This document shows, piece after piece, positions 63,401-64,000 of a stretch of 64,000 bases of DNA; the stretch's first letter is position 1; each line of letters begins with the position of its first letter. Both the position numbers and the translations under genes were made by a program. The stretch covers positions 1-64,000 of the forward strand of contig JAPOXA010000113.1 of the NCBI GenBank assembly GCA_026707325.1. The letters are read 5' to 3'. The stretch comes from Acidobacteriota bacterium. Its GTDB lineage: Bacteria; Acidobacteriota; Thermoanaerobaculia; Multivoradales; Multivoraceae. The notes under the pieces were generated by a model. It was not told the DNA's origin. It searched no databases and saw only the letters and a program-made list of their open reading frames with translations.

Positions 63401-64000
63401 GCGGCCTGGCCGTCGGCGATCCCGCGGGCGACCGCCAGCGGGTCGGACACGGCGCTCCCTTGAAGTGCCGAGACGATCGCCTTCGCGGGGACCGGATCGG
63501 CCAGAACCGTTCGCCGGGCGCCGTCGCCGCCGCGGACCGCGCCGCCGGTCGAACCGGCGGCCGCGCAGGGAAAGAACGCCAGGTCGCTTGCGGTCCTCGC
63601 GGTTTGCCCCCTGGCGTTTCGGTGGCTCCAGCGTCTGCCCGTCGCCGTCTCGGTCACGTGGAGGTTGAACGCCAGAGTGGTGACCGGGGCCGCGAACACC
63701 CAGCGGTGGCCGTTCACTTGGCAGCCGTCGAGCACCTTGACCAGCACCTCCGCGTTGTCGCGGTCAAAGAAGTACAGGAGACCCGATTCCCTCGACCCCA
63801 ATCCGTAGTCGAGCGCGTCCGTCGTGATCGTCTCGCCGCCCTCCTCGTACTCGACGCACATGCTCACGGTGAAGCCGTGGTCGAACGCGATTTGCGACGC
63901 TGACGGTTCGCAATTGGTGTGACCGGCGGTCGCGTTCGTCGCGACCCGGCTCGGATTATCCGGCGCGCTCAGCGCCGGTGCGGAAAATCCGGGGGGGGGG
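60481..64000 (-). CDS. Large secreted HEKAH-motif protein with tandem VKVLDGC domains (5' end missing)
   Basis: At least 1,170 residues; the frame stays open to the window edge, so the start and signal peptide lie outside. Domain order: two tandem copies of the domain shared with the matrixins (LLYFFDRDNAEVLVKVLDGC and LLYFFNRDNAEVLVKVLDGC), each beginning TVSMCVEYE; a carboxypeptidase-regulatory-like beta domain (GRFEFHDIPAGRFAIKVAARG); then a 450-residue core with RLIVHEKAHFLWEHLFDD (HExxH at 61951-61965), EFVSAYAHLKDPDEDMAE and YEFVRDRIMQGHIYVARIRE; then Ig-like C-terminal domains. The HEKAH core resembles large uncharacterised proteins of Deltaproteobacteria-like organisms and may be a gluzincin-type peptidase, with Glu in DEDMAE a candidate third ligand. 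It is convergent with the giant gene. Confidence 0.78.
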   Translation of the reverse strand, partial: PPPGFSAPALSAPDNPSRVATNATAGHTNCEPSASQIAFDHGFTVSMCVEYEEGGETITTDALDYGLGSRESGLLYFFDRDNAEVLVKVLDGCQVNGHRWVFAAPVTTLAFNLHVTETATGRRWSHRNARGQTARTASDLAFFPCAAAGSTGGAVRGGDGARRTVLADPVPAKAIVSALQGSAVSDPLAVARGIADGQAATCTPRPVTTLLGGYTVSMCVEYEKNGETTVTGALDYGLDSDQSALLYFFNRDNAEVLVKVLDGCQVNGRRWVFVAPVTNLAFTLRVESPHGESAWTHHNPLNRTAEAKSDVQAFECVTSSPEPSYIGHVSGFTGGADEVEAVLTGPGTLEVARPDSVGRFEFHDIPAGRFAIKVAARGYRTTSARIVDFPFADMVDRESYEVSRLPADPFTYHWEEDQTTAGAEYSSNVVQPPVVEFQGETVEVADAAAAHHLRQGYNILLAGAGWSQEHAFRLLGTMQDIPQPTQDLQVGVAAPPSVWRLTDDFIDGDIAIAASGDGAREVTISSAAFVNAAPRVASVDGKRGVWFSRRLHRAAVRFVTDNGGDEEAYERILRERYGVTTRIDDYRKLTWPTGRESRHNFQPFQANEILLLINMLEEMPAGMRSVDGMTYLVRRLNGLRHPLYPVAPAVAWPEAGYVEFMETAFRNRTEDYMHRLIVHEKAHFLWEHLFDDQLKRDWIELGGWYLDPTAESGWSTTKTAEFVSAYAHLKDPDEDMAETISFFVVNPDRLRARSTAKYEFVRDRIMQGHIYVARIREDLTFEVYNLFPDYVYPGKIRRVDITVAGGPAEDKKLTVDLELHALDGRFEGATLAFTRLASEVGTYIDLYLSPLDKRGNYLPRGEERTRLRGEYTLNKYLKAGYWVPVQVILRDSAGNERYQRPSDFGWMMHVDNPLEDWTPPEYVPSTLAMSTSVWEEDGTVQVIHVNWLVNEDTAMRTWHPCYAAINDDRPDTYSFEEYGPANAATRASHECGVDFLMPNYMPSSTYTTNSIAMQDVALNRKDIEFTGDRAVEAPPNVELETTNPDTEPPEVDLNRIRIGAEPTNPLTPNGETRVTVSFPHRDNISGLAVSSLLLRDPQGGDHFHYIYPDDRNDLYPRRDPTGWRVMERVVVLPPGSIPGTWGLAELLVYDRAGNSESYNFVEIVRFVVEGDG
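63991..64000. other. Homopolymer G run at the window edge
   Basis: Ten consecutive G bases end the window, inside what should be coding sequence of the HEKAH protein. This is typical of a read artefact at a contig end, so the last codons of that gene should not be trusted. Confidence 0.5.

Overview
The window is a very GC-rich (strong G/C third-position bias) stretch of bacterial chromosome with about 34 protein genes, no RNA genes, no phage or IS genes and no CRISPR array. Its content suggests an uncultured member of the Acidobacteriota or a similar heterotroph: several sulfatases, CRTAC1-type (FG-GAP/ASPIC-UnbV) proteins, TPR-sulfatase hybrids, multihaem cytochromes, secreted amidohydrolases, metzincin proteases and a winged-helix membrane regulator. 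This assignment is inference from gene families only. The run of ten G at the right edge looks like a contig end.

Layout. 1-5.7 kb: fusion-type phosphoglucose isomerase, a VapBC toxin-antitoxin pair, an XRE regulator, a glutathione S-transferase, a crotonase and a TraB-family membrane protein. 5.7-13.8 kb: four-gene operon of sulfatase, penicillin-binding-protein transpeptidase, pentahaem cytochrome with membrane and TPR parts, and a CRTAC1 protein; the last three overlap by 4 bp. 13.9-22.3 kb: gene cluster of two paralogous exported amidohydrolases, two paralogous lipoproteins with RTX repeats, an HD hydrolase and a lipoprotein related to the RTX pair but fused to an M24-like domain. 22.3-25.3 kb: two divergent Tat-exported sulfatases flanking a 19-bp dyad. 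25.4-32.7 kb: minus-strand operon of pentahaem PA14 protein, beta-propeller, DUF885 hydrolase and aldo/keto reductase. 32.7-38.7 kb: TPR lipoprotein facing a CRTAC1 protein coupled to a sulfatase-like TPR protein. 38.7-43.9 kb: a chimeric pseudogene, a winged-helix regulator, a degenerate exonuclease-like gene and an SDR-luciferase-like-P450 operon. 44-64 kb: two coupled matrixin-like proteases, an FAD monooxygenase, a 3,609-residue zincin/fibronectin/cadherin protein, a gene remnant and a large secreted HEKAH protein cut by the window edge.

Main themes. (1) A GC-rich palindromic repeat occurs five times; two copies sit in frame inside signal-peptide coding regions of neighbouring genes, where paralogues lack them. 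(2) A C-terminal domain centred on the motif VKVLDGC is shared by both matrixins and occurs twice in the HEKAH protein, marking an extracellular set. (3) Cytochrome, CRTAC1 and TPR proteins are translationally coupled to a cell-wall transpeptidase in one operon and to a sulfatase-like enzyme in another. (4) Several starts lack a Shine-Dalgarno sequence and instead have TANNNT 5-7 nt upstream, suggesting leaderless transcripts beside normal SD-led ones.
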